From NCBI GenBank assembly GCA_903884005.1, contig CAISDA010000072.1, positions 159,522 to 223,521 of the forward strand: a DNA stretch of 64,000 nt. Reading direction: 5' to 3'. The notes below the pieces were generated by a model. That model made no database searches. It was not told the origin of the DNA and saw only the letters and a program-made list of their open reading frames with translations. Position numbers and translations under genes: made by a program. This DNA is from an uncultured Ignavibacteriota bacterium (GTDB taxonomy: Bacteria; Bacteroidota; Ignavibacteria; UBA10030; UBA8401). Of the stretch, positions 17,826 to 30,493 are shown one piece after another (positions within the stretch are counted from its first letter, which is position 1; every line of letters begins with the position of its first letter).

Positions 17826-19139
17826 TTAATACCGGTAATAGTCGGGTTTGTATGGTCCGTCGACTGTCACGCCGATATAGTCGGCCTGTTCTTTGCTCAG
17901 CACTTCAAGCTGAGCGCCGATTTTTTTCAGATGCAGGCGTGCGACCATCTCGTCGAGATGTTTCGGCAGCGTATAGACCTTCTTCTCGTACTGATCGGTG
18001 TGCAGCCACAGTTCGAGCTGCGCAAGCACCTGGTTCGTGAACGAATTGGACATGACGAACGACGGGTGGCCAGTGGCGCATCCAAGGTTCACCAGACGGC
18101 CTTCGGCAAGGATGATGACCTCTTTGCCATCGATGGTATATTTATCGACTTGCGGCTTGATCGTATCCTTTGTGGCACCGTACGTGTTGTTGAGCCATGC
18201 CATATCGATCTCGATGTCGAAATGGCCGATGTTGCAGACGATGGCCTTATCCTTCATGGCGCGGAAGTGGCGTTCGGTGATGATGTCCTTGTTGCCGGTT
18301 GCGGTCACGATAATGTCCGCTTCGGCGACGGCGGCGTCCATCGGTTTCACTTCATAGCCTTCCATTGCCGCCTGCAGCGCGCAAATCGGATCGATCTCCG
18401 TCACGATCACGCGCATGTTGGCGTTGCGGAGCGATTCGGCAGAGCCCTTGCCGACATCGCCGAATCCGGCAACGACGGCGATCTTGCCGGCGAGCATCAA
18501 GTCCGTCGCGCGGCGGATGGCATCGACGAGCGATTCGCGGCACCCGTATTTATTGTCGAACTTGGATTTCGTCACCGAATCGTTCACATTGATCGCGGGC
18601 ATCAACAGCGTGCCGTTCTTCATGCGTTCGTAGAGGCGGTGCACGCCGGTGGTCGTCTCTTCGGACAACCCGCGGATGCCCGCAGCCATTTCGGGGTATT
18701 TGTCGAAGACCATGTTGGTCAGGTCGCCGCCGTCGTCGAGGATCATGTTGAGCGGCTTGCGGTCCTTTCCGAAGTACAGCGTCTGTTCGATGCACCAGTC
18801 GAATTCTTCGGCGTTCATTCCCTTCCACGCGAAGACGGGGATACCGGCGGCGGCAATGGCCGAGGCGGCGTGGTCCTGCGTTGAAAAGATATTGCACGAC
18901 GACCACTGCACTTCGGCGCCCATATCCACCAATGTTTCAATGAGCACCGCGGTCTGTATCGTCATGTGAAGGCATCCGGCAATGCGCGCGCCGGCAAAGG
19001 GCTTCTTGCCCTTATACTCGTCGCGAAGCGCCATGAGGCCCGGCATTTCGGCTTCGGCGAGCGTTATTTCCTTGCGTCCCCATGCGGCAAGCGAGATATC
19101 TTTCACTTTATAGGCGAGGACTTCAGTTCCTTCTTTCAT
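17826..19139 (-). CDS. ahcY: Adenosylhomocysteinase (S-adenosylhomocysteine hydrolase)
   Basis: A 437-residue cytoplasmic NAD-dependent enzyme that splits S-adenosylhomocysteine into adenosine and homocysteine, relieving product inhibition of methyltransferases. Visible motifs: [15 protein letters not shown], the [13 protein letters not shown]-like segment ([17 protein letters not shown]), the NAD-binding loop [11 protein letters not shown], and the C-terminal KPDYYRY. A strong AAGGAG sits 5 nt before the ATG. It lies 54 nt behind metK on the same strand with no promoter seen between, so the SAM-synthesis and SAH-removal steps are co-expressed. A strong terminator follows. Confidence 0.97.
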   Translation of the reverse strand: MKEGTEVLAYKVKDISLAAWGRKEITLAEAEMPGLMALRDEYKGKKPFAGARIAGCLHMTIQTAVLIETLVDMGAEVQWSSCNIFSTQDHAASAIAAAGIPVFAWKGMNAEEFDWCIEQTLYFGKDRKPLNMILDDGGDLTNMVFDKYPEMAAGIRGLSEETTTGVHRLYERMKNGTLLMPAINVNDSVTKSKFDNKYGCRESLVDAIRRATDLMLAGKIAVVAGFGDVGKGSAESLRNANMRVIVTEIDPICALQAAMEGYEVKPMDAAVAEADIIVTATGNKDIITERHFRAMKDKAIVCNIGHFDIEIDMAWLNNTYGATKDTIKPQVDKYTIDGKEVIILAEGRLVNLGCATGHPSFVMSNSFTNQVLAQLELWLHTDQYEKKVYTLPKHLDEMVARLHLKKIGAQLEVLSKEQADYIGVTVDGPYKPDYYRY

Positions 19140-19193
19140 TTGTTCTCCTTAATTTTTTTTATCGTATTCCAGTCAATTCATACTGCGTTCTGA

Positions 19194-20336
19194 CTACTTC
19201 ATCGCCTTCTTAAAAGCGGCAACAAGGTCAAGACGTTCCCACGTAAATTCTTTTTCGGTGCGGCCGAAATGGCCGTACGACGATGTCTTTTTATAGATCG
19301 GACGAAGCAGGTCGAGCCGGTCGATAATGCCGCGGGGAGTCATATCAACGGTTGTCGAGAGCATGTTCGAGATCTGTTCATCGGGCACGACGCCCGTGCC
19401 GTAGGTGTTCACGTAGATCGACACCGGCTGAGCCACGCCGATGGCATAGGCGACCTGGATGAGACATTCTTCGGCAATGCCTGCAGCAACGATGTTTTTG
19501 GCGAGATGACGCGATGCATACGCAGCGCTGCGGTCGACCTTTGAAGGATCTTTGCCCGAGAATGCTCCGCCGCCGTGGGGGGCGCGGCCGCCGTACGTAT
19601 CGACGATGATCTTCCGTCCGGTCAATCCGCTGTCCCCGTGCGGGCCGCCGACTTCAAACCGGCCGGTCGGATTCACATGGTACTTTGTTTTCTTATCGAG
19701 CAGGTGAGCCGGAATAACTTTTTTGATCACATTGTTGATGACGTCTTCGCGTATCGTTTTTTGCTTGGCGTCCGCATCATGTTGCGTCGAGACGACAACG
19801 GTATCCACGCGGATCGGCGTGCGTCCGTCGTACTCGATCGTGACCTGGCTCTTTGCATCGGGCCTGAGGTACGGCATGAGCTTGATGTTCTTTTTGCGGA
19901 TCTCGGCAAGCTTGCGCACAAGCTGATGGGCGAACATGATCGGCATCGGCATCAATTCAGGCGTTTCGCTGTTCGCGTAGCCGAACATCATGCCCTGGTC
20001 TCCCGCGCCGCCGGTGTCCACGCCGCGTGAAATGTCGAGCGACTGCGAATGGATGCTGGAGATGACCGCGCACGAATCGGCATCGAATTTATATTCTGCC
20101 TTCGTATAGCCGATCTCGCGGATGGTTTCGCGCACGATCGATTGAACATCCACATAGGCATTGGTGGTGATTTCGCCGCCGACCATAGCCAGGCCGGTGG
20201 TCACGAACGATTCGCATGCAACACGCGAATTTTTGTCCTTTGCCAATAACGCATCCAGTACCGCATCGGATATTGCATCGCATACCTTATCGGGATGTCC
20301 TTCGGACACCGACTCTGACGTAAAGAGATACCGCAT
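19194..20336 (-). CDS. metK: S-adenosylmethionine synthetase
   Basis: 380 residues, making SAM from methionine and ATP. Diagnostic motifs are EGHPDKVCD at the N-terminus, [12 protein letters not shown], and the phosphate-binding [26 protein letters not shown] precedes the ATG by 10 nt. The 45-nt gap to the upstream nucleotidyltransferase gene is too short for a SAM riboswitch and has no promoter of the local type, so metK is read from the nucleotidyltransferase promoter, followed by ahcY. Confidence 0.97.
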   Translation of the reverse strand: MRYLFTSESVSEGHPDKVCDAISDAVLDALLAKDKNSRVACESFVTTGLAMVGGEITTNAYVDVQSIVRETIREIGYTKAEYKFDADSCAVISSIHSQSLDISRGVDTGGAGDQGMMFGYANSETPELMPMPIMFAHQLVRKLAEIRKKNIKLMPYLRPDAKSQVTIEYDGRTPIRVDTVVVSTQHDADAKQKTIREDVINNVIKKVIPAHLLDKKTKYHVNPTGRFEVGGPHGDSGLTGRKIIVDTYGGRAPHGGGAFSGKDPSKVDRSAAYASRHLAKNIVAAGIAEECLIQVAYAIGVAQPVSIYVNTYGTGVVPDEQISNMLSTTVDMTPRGIIDRLDLLRPIYKKTSSYGHFGRTEKEFTWERLDLVAAFKKAMK

Positions 20337-20381
20337 AATAGAGTTACTCCTTTGGATATAGTATAGTTCAGTGTTATTGTA

Positions 20382-21356
20382 TTAATCGTATTCTAATTCT
20401 GACGAATCGCCGATGTTGATCCGCTTAAATCCGCCCTTCACCACGGCATGATTGCCGATGATCGAATCGCTCAACCGCGACGAGATGACAGACGCCCCTT
20501 CGTTAATGATCGAATTGCGTATGATCGACAAGTCCACGATCGCATCGTCTGCAATGGTCGTATAGGGGCCGATGATCGAATTTGTCACCGTTGCCTTCGG
20601 CGAAATGTAGACCGGGGGTATCACCACAACACCGTCGGGAACCCGATTGGTTCCGTTGTGGTCGAGCAGATGCTGGTTGGTCGAGAGCAGCGTTTCGGGT
20701 TTGCCGCAATCATACCATCCGTCGATCGGAAAGGCTTCGAGCAATTCGCCTCGGTCGATCATCATCTGCAGCCCGTCGGTGAGCTGGTATTCGTTCTTGG
20801 TCCGGAGATCCTTTTTGATCATTTCCTTGAGGCAGTCGAGCAGCACATCCGGATGCTGAATATAGTAGAGACCGACCAATGCCAGGTTGCTCGTCGGATG
20901 TTCGGGCTTTTCAATCAGCGTCCGAATGAATCCATCGCGGACTTCAGCGACGCCGAAGCGGCGGGGATCGTCGACTTCCTTCACCCCCATGCGCGAGTAC
21001 GGACTGCTGATCATCCCTTTCAGGTCAACATCGAAGATCGTATCGCCCAGGATGATGAGGATGGGATCCTTCGAGATCGTGTGGCGCGAAAGATAGATCG
21101 CATGCCCGAGCCCGAGCCGCTCTTCCTGTTCGATATAGTCGACGGCGATCGAATAATTCGCGTTGATGTAATCTTTGATATCCTCGCCAAGATACCCGAT
21201 GATGATCGTTGCAGCATCGAATCCTTCGGCGATGATCTTATCCATGATATGGCCGATGATCGGTTTGCCAGCCACATTTAAGAGCACTTTGGGAACGGTG
21301 AACGTATGGGGACGGAGACGGCTGCCCACTCCTGCTACCGGGATGATTGCGCGCAT
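20382..21356 (-). CDS. Sugar-1-phosphate nucleotidyltransferase with C-terminal beta-helix
   Basis: A 324-residue cytoplasmic enzyme. The N-terminal part starts MRAIIPVAGVGSRLRPHT, the GxGxRxxP nucleotide-binding signature of glucose-1-phosphate thymidylyl- and mannose-1-phosphate guanylyltransferases. LGDTIFDVD binds the metal. After about residue 245 come short hexapeptide-like strands (ISPKATVTNSIIGPYTTI), typical of a left-handed beta-helix tail. The sugar specificity cannot be decided. The start at 21356 was chosen over an extension 25 codons longer that would run into the promoter. No clear Shine-Dalgarno site is present. It is the first gene of a unit with metK and ahcY. Confidence 0.9.
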   Translation of the reverse strand: MRAIIPVAGVGSRLRPHTFTVPKVLLNVAGKPIIGHIMDKIIAEGFDAATIIIGYLGEDIKDYINANYSIAVDYIEQEERLGLGHAIYLSRHTISKDPILIILGDTIFDVDLKGMISSPYSRMGVKEVDDPRRFGVAEVRDGFIRTLIEKPEHPTSNLALVGLYYIQHPDVLLDCLKEMIKKDLRTKNEYQLTDGLQMMIDRGELLEAFPIDGWYDCGKPETLLSTNQHLLDHNGTNRVPDGVVVIPPVYISPKATVTNSIIGPYTTIADDAIVDLSIIRNSIINEGASVISSRLSDSIIGNHAVVKGGFKRINIGDSSELEYD

Positions 21357-21389
21357 AGGGATAGAATTAAATAAATTAAATTTGAATTT

Positions 21390-21419
21390 AAAGATAACTA
21401 ATACCTTTTTCAGAAGCAA
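21390..21419 (-). promoter_or_regulatory. Promoter of the nucleotidyltransferase-metK-ahcY unit
   Basis: Minus strand: TTG (21419-21417), 20 nt, TATCTTT (21396-21390), 33 nt before the start codon. It is divergent from the waaA promoter. Confidence 0.6.
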
Positions 21420-21493
21420 TGTGCAGAACACCGCTCACACGCGATAAAGACGCCCCTGCCCGCGGGACGGGGCGGGCCGCGTGGTGCGGCACG

Positions 21494-21523
21494 TTGCAGA
21501 AGTTTGACGGGAATTGTATATTA
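21494..21523 (+). promoter_or_regulatory. Promoter of waaA-priA
   Basis: TTG (21494-21496), 20 nt, TATATTA (21517-21523), 48 nt before the waaA start. Confidence 0.55.
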
Positions 21524-21571
21524 GGACGCACACATGCTCCACTCTCTCAGACACAATCCGATACGGCCTCT

Positions 21572-22842
21572 ATGATCGCCTGGAAAATAGTGTATAACAC
21601 ATTCATTGTTCCCCTGTTGTGGGCCCTTTTCCACGCCGCATCGTTCTTCAACGAAAAGATCCGGCGCGGCATCGAGGGCCGACGCGTGCTCTTCGGGAAA
21701 CTGGAAACGGACATGGCCCGCATCCAATCGCCGCGGCGCATCTGGTTTCACGCCTCGTCGCTCGGCGAATTCGAGCAGGCCAAACCGATCATCGCTTCGA
21801 TCAAAGCGCGCTACCCGCACGCCGCCGTGATCGCCACATTTTTTTCGCCGTCGGGATACGACCATTCGAAAAATTATAAGCTCGCCGATGTCATCTCGTA
21901 CCTGCCGTTCGATTCCACCAGGGACACGCAGCGGTTCCTGGAAACGGTCAGGCCGACGGTTGCCGTGATGGTGCGGTACGACATTTGGCCGAATATGGTG
22001 TGGAATTTATCGTCACTCTCCGTGCCGCTCATCCTCGCCAACGCAACGCTCAAGGGCTCGTCGTTACGCCTGTGGCCGGGAGCGAAACAATTTCACCGGA
22101 CACTCTACGATTGCTTTGCGACGATACTGACGGTCTCCGAGAGCGACGCGCAGGCATTCCGGACCGTGACGTCCATGGCGCACATCGAACCCGTCGGCGA
22201 CACGCGGTTCGACCAGGTCCGCATCCGCAGCACCGATGCGCGCAATCGGCATCTCCTCCCGGCGTCCATCACTGCGGGGAAAACGGTCTTCATCGTCGGC
22301 CAGTGCTGGCCCGAAGACGAAGAGGTCATACTGCCGGTGCTGCTGCAGCTGCAGAAAGAAACGCCGAACCTGCTCACGATCATCGTGCCGCACGAACCGA
22401 CCGAAGACCATCTCGATCTGCTTGAAGATCAGCTCGAAGGCCGATCGACATTCATCAGGTTTTCCGAAGTCGGCAATTACACGAACGAGCAATGCATCAT
22501 CGTGGACAGCGTCGGCGTTCTCGTGCCTCTTTATCAATATGCGCACCTCGTGTATATCGGCGGCAGTTTCCGTCAGGGCATCCATAATGTCCTTGAACCT
22601 GCAATCTTCGGCGTGCCGGTGATCTACGGACCGAAGCACACGAATTCCCAGGAAGCCATCGCACTGGCGAAAAACGGCGGCGGATTTGTGATCGAGGACC
22701 AGGCCACATTTGCTGCGGCTGCGCGTTCGCTGATCACCGACAACGACCAGCGCACGGCCGCCGGCGCCATTGCACGCGCCTTCGTTGAATCGAATTGCGG
22801 CGCAACCGAGCGCTGCATGAAATTCATCGCCGCATACCTTCC

Positions 22843-22846
<4 letters not shown>
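21572..22846 (+). CDS. waaA: 3-deoxy-D-manno-octulosonic acid (Kdo) transferase
   Basis: A 424-residue GT-B glycosyltransferase that adds Kdo to lipid A precursor at the inner-membrane cytoplasmic face. It has an N-terminal membrane-anchoring helix (residues 5-26), then FHASSLGEFEQAKPII, where Glu66 matches the catalytic Glu60 of E. coli. The C-terminal half has GGSFRQGIHNVLEPAIFGVPVIYGP, the donor-binding site. Its presence shows the organism makes Kdo-containing lipopolysaccharide. The start at 21572 gives the membrane anchor. The stop overlaps the priA start in ATGA. Confidence 0.95.
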
Positions 22847-25344
<2,498 letters not shown>

Positions 25345-25361
25345 GCACACAGCACTTCAGG

Positions 25362-26192
25362 TTATCGCTGCTGTTCAAGCCAAAGCTTCAATTCGGGATC
25401 ACGTGTGAGCGCCTTCACGCGGCGCGCGTAGTCTGTGTATTCTTTCGGTGTTGACGCCGAGGCTTTGATCAGTTCGGGCACCAGCGACCAGAACGGCGAC
25501 GAGGGTTCGACCAGGCCGAGGACCATCCTGACGATCACCGGATTTCCGTCACGCTTGGCAATGGTACGCATCTGCATGTAGCGAAGCAGGAACGCTTCGC
25601 GATGAAGCGGATTTTGTTCCGCAAGGATCTGCTGTGCCAGGAGGGCAAGCACGCTGTCCGGATCCCGGAAATGAATGCCCGAGTCCCCCGTCGCATCGAT
25701 CGCGCCCGGGTCGCCCGGCTTCCTATCGCTCAATGCCGGGAATAATTTTCCGGCAAGGCGCTTCTCTTCCAACATCGACACCATTAATTTTTCCGCGATC
25801 CCCAGTTCGGTGTTCCCGTATTGCATCTGCAGCGATGCATGCTGCGCACTGCTGACAGAGGACTGGCCGGATAACTGCGCCAATCGCACGGTCACATTGA
25901 GCGTACGCTGTTCGGTCGTCAGAAGAAGAGGGAGCATGAACGAATCGGATGCCGCGCCGGAAAATGTCAGCATGGCCAGAGCATGGTCCGTAACGACCAT
26001 CTTGAAACTGCCGTCGGGTCCCGCCTGGGCAGTTGCAATGGGCTGCCGACCGATGACTGTTGAAAGTGAAACATGTGCCGACGGAAGGGGCATTCCGTCG
26101 GCACCCAGAATTTTACCGTAGAGGAAAAAACGTTCCTGTGCATGTACCAGACAGAAGCACAGCACGAACGTAATGAAGAGAATTTTTTTCAT
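25362..26192 (-). CDS. Secreted protein with carboxypeptidase-regulatory-like domain, function unknown
   Basis: 276 residues. The N-terminal signal peptide MKKILFITFVLCFCLVHAQ targets the periplasm or cell surface. Residues about 24-105 look like a beta-sandwich of the carboxypeptidase-regulatory/CnaB type (GKILGADGMPLPSAHVSLS...AGPDGSFKM). The remainder is mostly helical and charged, with no motif I know. The N-terminal half resembles leader domains of TlpA-type thioredoxins, but no CxxC follows. A GTG two codons earlier is possible; the ATG gives the better signal peptide. It follows the Yip1 gene by 25 nt, probably as an operon. Confidence 0.7.
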   Translation of the reverse strand: MKKILFITFVLCFCLVHAQERFFLYGKILGADGMPLPSAHVSLSTVIGRQPIATAQAGPDGSFKMVVTDHALAMLTFSGAASDSFMLPLLLTTEQRTLNVTVRLAQLSGQSSVSSAQHASLQMQYGNTELGIAEKLMVSMLEEKRLAGKLFPALSDRKPGDPGAIDATGDSGIHFRDPDSVLALLAQQILAEQNPLHREAFLLRYMQMRTIAKRDGNPVIVRMVLGLVEPSSPFWSLVPELIKASASTPKEYTDYARRVKALTRDPELKLWLEQQR

Positions 26193-26217
26193 AAGCACAG
26201 AAAAGATCTAAGATAGG

Positions 26218-26973
26218 CTATCCGCCGATATTGACACCGATGGTCGCGACGATGTAGAGCACCCACAGGACGCCCACGGTGATGTACGCCTTGGCCTCTG
26301 TAATGGAAAAAATTTTCGACAGACCGATCGCCACCACTACCAGATTCCATATCGTGAAAATATTGATGCTGGCCAGCAGCTTGTGCATCCTGTTCGTGGG
26401 ATCGAACGAGCCCACCAACAATCCGAGATGCGGCCCCGCATTGATGGAACCCATGGCAACGGCGATGATCATGGTCACGATCGATCCGATGATCATGACG
26501 TAGAGGGACAGTCCCACGACCTCGGCAACCTTGCCGTACGGCACGATCGTCTTAAAGGCGTATTTGCCCACGAGCCAGTATGCGAACGCCGAGCCGAACA
26601 CGAGGATGAGCATCACGAACACGACACCGACTGTTCCGGCAATAAGAAAAATAGGCGAACCGGGTTTCGGTGTGAATTCTTTTGCCTTCTCATATTGCTC
26701 GGCCGTCATCTTCCCTTTTTCAACCTGCTGCTGCATGACCTTATCCTGCTGCTCGGCCATCTGATCCTTCACCGCAGGCTGGGAGAAGACCACGAACATG
26801 AAGATAATGCTGACGACAATGGACAGCAGCAGCGGGATGCTGTAATTCGCCGATTTCTTCCCTTCCCGAGCCACGTACGAGAACAATTCGCCGGGGGCCG
26901 AGATCACATTGACGATCTTATCGCTGAACGACATTTCTGCTTCTGGTTCAGATAACGGGGTAATCGTGTCCAC
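26218..26973 (-). CDS. Yip1-family multi-spanning membrane protein
   Basis: About 251 residues. A cytoplasmic N-terminus reads SFSDKIVNVISAPGELFSYVA, the usual lead-in of bacterial Yip1/YIF1 domain proteins. A first hydrophobic segment and a charged loop (KDQMAEQQDKVMQQQVEKGKM) follow, then four more membrane helices. Family members have no firmly known bacterial role. The start is taken as GTG 26973 because CAGGAGG stands 6 nt before it; an internal ATG at 26934 has no such site. The promoter TTG-N20-TATACTG lies upstream, back to back with that of tmk. Confidence 0.8.
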   Translation of the reverse strand: MDTITPLSEPEAEMSFSDKIVNVISAPGELFSYVAREGKKSANYSIPLLLSIVVSIIFMFVVFSQPAVKDQMAEQQDKVMQQQVEKGKMTAEQYEKAKEFTPKPGSPIFLIAGTVGVVFVMLILVFGSAFAYWLVGKYAFKTIVPYGKVAEVVGLSLYVMIIGSIVTMIIAVAMGSINAGPHLGLLVGSFDPTNRMHKLLASINIFTIWNLVVVAIGLSKIFSITEAKAYITVGVLWVLYIVATIGVNIGG

Positions 26974-27016
26974 GGTAAGCCTCCTGAGTATGGTTGAAAT
27001 GGGTGAGGATTGAAAA

Positions 27017-27046
27017 CAGTATACCAACAAAGGGTAACAAAATCAA
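27017..27046 (-). promoter_or_regulatory. Promoter of the Yip1 gene
   Basis: Minus strand TTG (27046-27044), 20 nt, TATACTG (27023-27017), 43 nt before the GTG start. Its TTG is only 10 nt from that of the divergent tmk promoter. Confidence 0.5.
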
Positions 27047-27056
27047 CCGTGCCGTC

Positions 27057-27086
27057 TTGCATACACCTCAAAAAAAACGTACCATA
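27057..27086 (+). promoter_or_regulatory. Probable promoter of tmk
   Basis: TTG (27057-27059), 20 nt, TACCATA (27080-27086), 32 nt before the tmk ATG. The -7 box resembles that of the RND operon (TACAATA). Confidence 0.45.
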
Positions 27087-27118
27087 GTGTGCAATTTCTC
27101 GCACATTAAGGATCCGCT

Positions 27119-27739
27119 ATGTTTATTTCATTTGAAGGCCTTGACGGCTGCGGCAAAACGACGCAGATCAATTTGCTGGCAGAAAAACTCGCTTCGCTTG
27201 CGTATGATGTGGTATTTATCCGCGAGCCGGGCGGCACGGTGATCTCCGAACGCATCAGGGATATTCTGCTCGACACGAAACACCAGGGCATGAACCAGAT
27301 CACCGAACTGCTGCTGTTCTCGGCGGCACGGGCGCAGCTCGTGAACGAGGTGATCAAGCCGGCGCTTGCGGAATCGAAGATGGTGCTCTGCGACCGGTAT
27401 GTCGATTCGACCACCGCCTACCAGGGATACGGGCGCGGGCTGCGCCTCGGCGCGGTCAAAACGATCAACGCGGTGGCAACGCTGGGGGTGATGCCGCAGC
27501 TGACGTTCATCATCGACCTTCCGCTGGAGGAACTGGAGCGCCGGAAGAAACGATCGGGGGCCAATGCAGACCGGATGGAGCTCAGCGGCCGTGCGTTCTA
27601 CGAACAGGTCCGACAGGGGTATCTCGAGATGGCGGCGGCCGAGCCTGAGCGCTTCACGGTCATCAATGGCGCGCAGGAGATCAGCGAGACTCACGATCGG
27701 ATCTGGGCGGTCCTTTCGCAGCATCTTCCCCGCCAATAG
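27119..27739 (+). CDS. tmk: Thymidylate kinase
   Basis: A 206-residue P-loop kinase that phosphorylates dTMP to dTDP. Walker A is FEGLDGCGKTT at residues 5-15. REPGGT, the DR-Y motif in LCDRYVDSTTAYQGYGRGL, and the LID segment RRKKRSG...DRME are present. The LID arginines and a non-basic P-loop position suggest the E. coli-like type II arrangement. TAAGGA sits 6 nt before the ATG. Monocistronic between two minus-strand genes. Confidence 0.96.
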   Translation: MFISFEGLDGCGKTTQINLLAEKLASLAYDVVFIREPGGTVISERIRDILLDTKHQGMNQITELLLFSAARAQLVNEVIKPALAESKMVLCDRYVDSTTAYQGYGRGLRLGAVKTINAVATLGVMPQLTFIIDLPLEELERRKKRSGANADRMELSGRAFYEQVRQGYLEMAAAEPERFTVINGAQEISETHDRIWAVLSQHLPRQ

Positions 27740-27783
27740 TCCCCGTGTCTGCGGCGTAACGCCCTCCCGCTGATTCTGCGGCG

Positions 27784-29007
27784 TTATTTCGACAACAGCG
27801 TCCGCAGATGATCCATATTGACGACGCTTTCCAGTTTCACCGCCGAGGCGTCGATGGTGACGCCTTCCGCGTTGATCCGCTCGAAGCAGTGGAATGTGCT
27901 GAGGTCGCCGAGTTCGGTGATGCGCGCCTGGCGCCGGATCGTTCCATCCTTTTTCACTTCGTCCATGTGTATGCCCAGGTCCACCGTGACCGGAGCGATA
28001 GTCTTGTCGTACCGCAGCGTCACCTTCTCCACGATGATGTCGTAAAGGGCGCGCGTATTGTCGCCCAGCGCGTCGTAGGCGGCGATGTCCGCCTTATCAT
28101 AGGCGCGCGCGGCAATGCTCTGAAGCAGCGTCAGGAACGCGACACAATTTAATTTCCGGAGGAAGAATTTTTGCGGGTCGCCCTTCCATCCTCCCGACTC
28201 GATGAGCACCGTGCTGGTGCCCCACCCCTGCATGTTATCGCCGAAGGCGCGCGGTTCGTAGGCGTCGTCGTATTTCGAAATATGGCCGTCGATGTATGCC
28301 GAAAAAATACCCACGAGTTCCGCTGCAACATGTTTCGCGCGAAGGCGCACGGCGTTGTCTGTTTTCGCGTAATCGAACGCAGGCGTGAGCAGCGCGATGC
28401 CCGCAACCTTATCCGTTTTCCCTACGGTGAAACGCGGATCCATATCGTGCAGGTTCAAACCGATCTCGGGATCATAGCGGTCGCGGACCGATTTCAGGAT
28501 CTTCGCCTCCGGCGTCTGCAGCCGGGCCGCATCCCTGTTCATATCAATGCCGTAGACGGTGCGGCGCTGGAAGCGTTCGGCCCCGTCCGGATTCACCATC
28601 GGCAAGATGAGCAGTGTCGTTTCGGACAGGATCCGGCGTATCTCCGGCGAGTCCCGATGATCGCGAATATAGGAGAGCATGTCCATCAGCGCCATTGTGG
28701 CCGTGGGTTCATCGCCGTGCATCTGCGACCAGAAGAACACTTTCGTCGGCCCCGTGCCGAGTTTCAGCAGGCGCAGCCCGCGCCCTTCGGCTGAACGCCC
28801 AAGTTCTTCCACCGTCAGAATGCCGTTGAGCGAAGTTGCGAAGCCGTCGATGTGCTGCGTCAACTCGGCGTGCGTGAACCGATTCGATGTGATCGGCGCT
28901 GCATAGGTGTCGTACGTGTCGAACAACTGCCGGGAAAAAGGAACTTGAGATACGCTCGTCATTGTTATGAATGTAAGTATGAAAAATAATGAGACTCCCT
29001 TGACCAT
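27784..29007 (-). CDS. Exported M14-family zinc carboxypeptidase
   Basis: 407 residues with a signal peptide (residues 1-21). The M14 active site is complete: His97 and Glu100 in MHGDEPT, His187 in NLHDMD as the third zinc ligand, the NPDG and DMNRDA substrate-site motifs, and Glu270 in VLIESGG as the general base. It probably trims peptides or murein peptides outside the cytoplasm; specificity is unknown. The start at 29007 has GGGAG about 10 nt upstream and begins the signal peptide; a longer frame exists but lacks one. Promoter TTG-N20-TATATTT, 34 nt upstream. Confidence 0.9.
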   Translation of the reverse strand: MVKGVSLFFILTFITMTSVSQVPFSRQLFDTYDTYAAPITSNRFTHAELTQHIDGFATSLNGILTVEELGRSAEGRGLRLLKLGTGPTKVFFWSQMHGDEPTATMALMDMLSYIRDHRDSPEIRRILSETTLLILPMVNPDGAERFQRRTVYGIDMNRDAARLQTPEAKILKSVRDRYDPEIGLNLHDMDPRFTVGKTDKVAGIALLTPAFDYAKTDNAVRLRAKHVAAELVGIFSAYIDGHISKYDDAYEPRAFGDNMQGWGTSTVLIESGGWKGDPQKFFLRKLNCVAFLTLLQSIAARAYDKADIAAYDALGDNTRALYDIIVEKVTLRYDKTIAPVTVDLGIHMDEVKKDGTIRRQARITELGDLSTFHCFERINAEGVTIDASAVKLESVVNMDHLRTLLSK

Positions 29008-29040
29008 GGCGCCATGTCTCCCGACGTGAGGAAATTTGTA

Positions 29041-29070
29041 AAATATACGCCAAAGGAATCTGAACGGCAA
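29041..29070 (-). promoter_or_regulatory. Promoter of the M14 peptidase gene
   Basis: Minus strand TTG (29070-29068), 20 nt, TATATTT (29047-29041), 33 nt before the start. Divergent from the tig promoter. Confidence 0.6.
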
Positions 29071-29100
29071 GCGAAAGATGCGAAAAGAAGCGTGCGTGCG

Positions 29101-29130
29101 TTGATTATCCAGTCTTTTTTTCGTATTTTA
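29101..29130 (+). promoter_or_regulatory. Promoter of tig-clpP-clpX
   Basis: TTG (29101-29103), 20 nt, TATTTTA (29124-29130), 40 nt before the GTG start. It shares TTTTCGTATTTTA with the ettA promoter. Confidence 0.65.
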
Positions 29131-29170
29131 GAAAACAAAACCCTGATTCATACCAACCAAGGAGTGTGTA

Positions 29171-30445
29171 GTGGACGTATCGATAAAAAACCTCAACGAC
29201 TGTGCAAGCGAATTAACCTGTACCATGAGCGCGGAAGACCTCGCTCCCCATTTCACAAAAGCATACCGCGAAGCCCTTCCCCTGATCGAGATCAAGGGAT
29301 ATAGAAAAGGGAAAGTGCCGTTCCCCATTGTGAAACGGTTTTTTGGCGACGAGATCGAATATAAAGCAGTCGATGCGATCACGAACGAGGTGTTTAAGGA
29401 CGAGTTGAAAGAGCGGAACATCAATCCGATCGGCGCTCCCGTCATGACGGACCTGCAGTTCAAGCCGGGCACTCCGCTCACGTTCACGATCAAGTATGAA
29501 GTGAAGCCGGTCGTGGAACCGAAAGAATTCCGCGGCACGAAAGTGGACGCAGAGGTCATCGAGTACAACGAAGCGGCATACGAAAAAGAACTGATGCATC
29601 GCCGCCGTTATTTTGCGGCGTATGAAGAAGCGCAGAGCGTTGAAGGCGACGACTATATCGTGACCGCCGACACCGAAGAGATGGATGAGCAGGGCAACAT
29701 CATCCCCTCCCACTCGCGCAAGGACGTCCGGTTCCCGCTCTACGAAGCATCGCTCGAAAAAGAGATCGTTGCAGTCTTGAAATCGACGCCCCTCGGACAA
29801 ACCGGCGAAGCCGTGCTGCAGCACACGCATGGCGATCATACGCACACCGTGCGCCTGAAGGTCACCGTGAAAAAAATTGAAAAGCCGAACCTTCCCGAAT
29901 TGGACGACGCGTTCGCGCTGAAAGCAAGCTACGATCGGTTCACGACGCTCGCCGAGTATACGGCCGACCTTCGCTCTGGCCTGGGAAAATATTACTCCGA
30001 ACGCAACGAGAAAGCAGTTGAATCGGAACTGCTCAAGAACGTCGTGGCCGCGTACGACTTCACCGTGCCCGACTCGCTCACCGAGAGCGTGCTCGACGCA
30101 TACATTGAAGACGTGAAATCGCAGCAGCCCGGAAAGGAATTGCCCCGCGGTTTTGATGCTAAACAGTACCGCGCGACATACCGCGAGGGCGCCGTCTGGG
30201 AGGCAAAGTGGATGCTCGTCCGCGAGGCGTTGCTGGCGAAGGAAAACCTTCAGGTTGCAGACGAGGATCTTGAAAAACTCGCCGACGAGGTCGCTCCGAA
30301 ATCAGGTATCGACAAGGAACGCCTCATCAAATATTACAAAGAATCGGATACGGTCTCCGAAAAAATATTGTCCGACAAATTGATGAAGCTCATCAAAGAG
30401 AGCGCCGTCATCACAACGAACGTCGTTGCAGACGCACAGGCATAG
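29171..30445 (+). CDS. tig: Trigger factor (ribosome-associated chaperone)
   Basis: 424 residues. The N-terminal ribosome-binding domain holds the signature GYRKGKVPFPIVKRFFG, corresponding to the GFRxGKxP loop that contacts protein L23. A central PPIase-like domain (about 150-245) is diverged and includes HTHGDHTHTVRLKV. The C-terminal helical chaperone arms follow. The start is GTG 29171 with AAGGAG 6 nt before it. It heads tig-clpP-clpX, an arrangement conserved across many bacteria and coupling folding of new chains to proteolysis. Although FKBP-like in placement, key PPIase residues look altered, so isomerase activity is uncertain. Confidence 0.95.
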   Translation: MDVSIKNLNDCASELTCTMSAEDLAPHFTKAYREALPLIEIKGYRKGKVPFPIVKRFFGDEIEYKAVDAITNEVFKDELKERNINPIGAPVMTDLQFKPGTPLTFTIKYEVKPVVEPKEFRGTKVDAEVIEYNEAAYEKELMHRRRYFAAYEEAQSVEGDDYIVTADTEEMDEQGNIIPSHSRKDVRFPLYEASLEKEIVAVLKSTPLGQTGEAVLQHTHGDHTHTVRLKVTVKKIEKPNLPELDDAFALKASYDRFTTLAEYTADLRSGLGKYYSERNEKAVESELLKNVVAAYDFTVPDSLTESVLDAYIEDVKSQQPGKELPRGFDAKQYRATYREGAVWEAKWMLVREALLAKENLQVADEDLEKLADEVAPKSGIDKERLIKYYKESDTVSEKILSDKLMKLIKESAVITTNVVADAQA

Positions 30446-30493
30446 TCGCTGCCGTCAGCAATGACACAGACACGAATGAAAGGAACGAACTTC

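Noticed and set aside
20337-20381. SAM riboswitch upstream of metK
   Set aside because: The gap is only 45 nt and contains just a Shine-Dalgarno site; no aptamer can fit.
27757-27786. Terminator between tmk and the M14 peptidase gene
   Set aside because: TAACGCC/GGCGTTA can pair, but the loop is 16 nt, there is no U-tract, and the right arm overlaps the peptidase stop codon.
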